From Capitella teleta (Eukaryota; Annelida; Polychaeta; Capitellidae), in the NCBI GenBank assembly GCA_000328365.1, contig KB308905.1, positions 80,202 through 144,201 on the forward strand: a stretch of 64,000 bases of DNA, in the 5' to 3' direction. Position 1 is the first letter of the stretch. Each line of letters opens with the position of its first letter. Shown here in pieces: positions 63,225 to 64,000 of this stretch. A program made the position numbers and the translations under genes. The notes beneath the pieces are model-generated. The model made no database searches, was not told the DNA's origin, and worked only from the letters and a program-made list of their open reading frames with translations.

Positions 63225-63450
63225 ATTATTATCCACGATTTGGTATGCCTAACGCTCGTGGACCAGTTATGGAAATGGCCCCAGGAGCTCCCATGGGAGA
63301 ACGAGGTCAGGCTGGCCAGGCTGGCCCAGCTGGCCCAGCCGGCCCTTCCGGCCCGTCGTCCGACAGTGGCACAGATGAAGCTCTGCAGACTCCAGCGGTG
63401 ACCAGGAATTCCTTCCCTGAGTCGTGGATTTGGAGTGAAATCAGCCTGGG
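63225..63450 (+). CDS. TEP alternative bait exon c, with collagen-like run
   Basis: Acceptor GGATCTTCAG, donor CTGGG|GTATAT, phase 1 in and phase 2 out, 226 bases. Begins DYYPRFGMPNARGPVMEMAP, then seven consecutive Gly-X-Y triplets (63296-63358: GER, GQA, GQA, GPA, GPA, GPS, GPS), a Ser/Asp stretch, and TRNSFPESWIWSEISLG. T in the PETWIW motif is S here. The Gly-X-Y run could present a collagenase-type cleavage site as bait; that is inference. Confidence 0.85.
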
Positions 63451-63523
63451 GTATATACCTACATTGCAGCTAATCGCTTCTGGCTTCCCCTCCCAATCAA
63501 ATTTTTTGAATTGAACATTCAGC

Positions 63524-63645
63524 TTATTTGCTTACACGCATGATGCCGAGAACGAGGACTCACTGATAAACAGGGCTCGAATGGCTCCAAGTTTTATGAA
63601 ACATGCTGAGCTATAGCTCAAGAGTAGGAGACATGGGTTTGGGTG
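63524..63645 (+). pseudogene. Relic of a further TEP bait exon
   Basis: After a TTCAG at 63519-63523 a bait-like acidic reading (AYTHDAENEDSLINRARM) is followed, in another frame and after a stop, by GAGACATGGGTTTGG (63628-63642), which reads ETWVW and matches the PETWIW end of its neighbours. No working donor follows at the expected place. Its position between two intact exons supports decay of a former array member. Seen only by eye and partly degenerate. Confidence 0.45.
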
Positions 63646-63727
63646 GCTGTTAAAATCGTTCTGTAATCAAAATTTGTGTCGTTCACAAAATGATCTCTTA
63701 TCACTATGGCCGTCGATCATATTTCAG

Positions 63728-63947
63728 ATGATTTTGACACTCGCTTTGATCGTGAAGGTGATCCTGCTCCTGCTCCTGATGGACCTCCAGGAGGAATGGG
63801 ACCTCCTGGGGAAGATGCAGTTGCAGGAGATGGAAATAGGGAACAGGCGGAGAAGGGCGATACTCTCCCTGGTTCCGCCGACAAAACCCCGGAAAGGACA
63901 CGTACACTTTTCCTGGAAACGTGGATCTGGGGAAATATCGAACTGGG
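63728..63947 (+). CDS. TEP alternative bait exon d, with collagen-like run
   Basis: Acceptor CATATTTCAG, donor CTGGG|GTATAT, phase 1 in and phase 2 out, 220 bases. Begins DDFDTRFDREGDPAPAPD, then four Gly-X-Y triplets (63781-63816: GPP, GGM, GPP, GED), an acidic stretch, and RTLFLETWIWGNIELG. The family's proline in FPETWIW is leucine here. The array may continue past the end of the window. Confidence 0.85.
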
Positions 63948-64000
63948 GTATATGATAAGACCTCGTTGTTTAACCCCAATGCAACAGTAGCAGCCATCAA

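Overview
The window is animal (metazoan) nuclear DNA: AT-rich, with short GT-AG introns, split genes, AATAAA-type signals, microsatellites and two N-gaps (45613-45683, 58357-58406). The families present (a thioester-protein/alpha-2-macroglobulin gene and FMRFamide-receptor-like GPCRs with a single coding exon) fit a marine invertebrate. An ambulacrarian such as an echinoderm is my best guess, but a lophotrochozoan is not excluded. No virus-like element, tRNA, rRNA or CRISPR was recognised.

Both ends of the window belong to a gene of the alpha-2-macroglobulin/TEP/CD109 family on the + strand. Eleven phase-consistent coding exons (1633-6507, 506 codons) give the signal peptide and macroglobulin domains MG1 to MG4. 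After a 54-kb interval the reading resumes with MG5 and MG6 (60918-62194). Only one short exon, about 20-25 residues, seems to be missing between the halves. The 3' end of the window holds the most interesting structure: a tandem array of alternative bait-region exons (62369-63947). Each ends in a version of FPETWIW. Each enters in phase 1 and leaves in phase 2, so joining two would break the frame and the exons must be used one at a time. Three look intact, one is damaged or aberrant, and one is a relic. Two carry collagen-like Gly-X-Y runs in the protease-bait segment.

The 54-kb interval carries only minus-strand genes. There are three related class A GPCRs (6557-7759, 25623-26897, 40005-41183), each with its coding sequence in one exon right after a 3' splice site and non-coding first exons far upstream. 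Between the first two lies an unrecognised multi-exon gene with a ubiquitin-like domain near its C terminus (21588-23728), plus an orphan last exon (21097-21235). Either these genes are nested in a giant TEP intron or the TEP gene has been split by rearrangement or scaffolding.

Repeats include a TTAA-flanked MITE inside the TEP gene (4266-4976), a young 0.76-kb dispersed repeat in two copies (16564-17327, 58415-59171), and a 1.05-kb direct duplication around the second gap (57288-58356 and 59171-60220). That duplication looks like two haplotypes assembled in series. The rest, 9-21 kb, 27-40 kb and 47-57 kb, shows no convincing genes.
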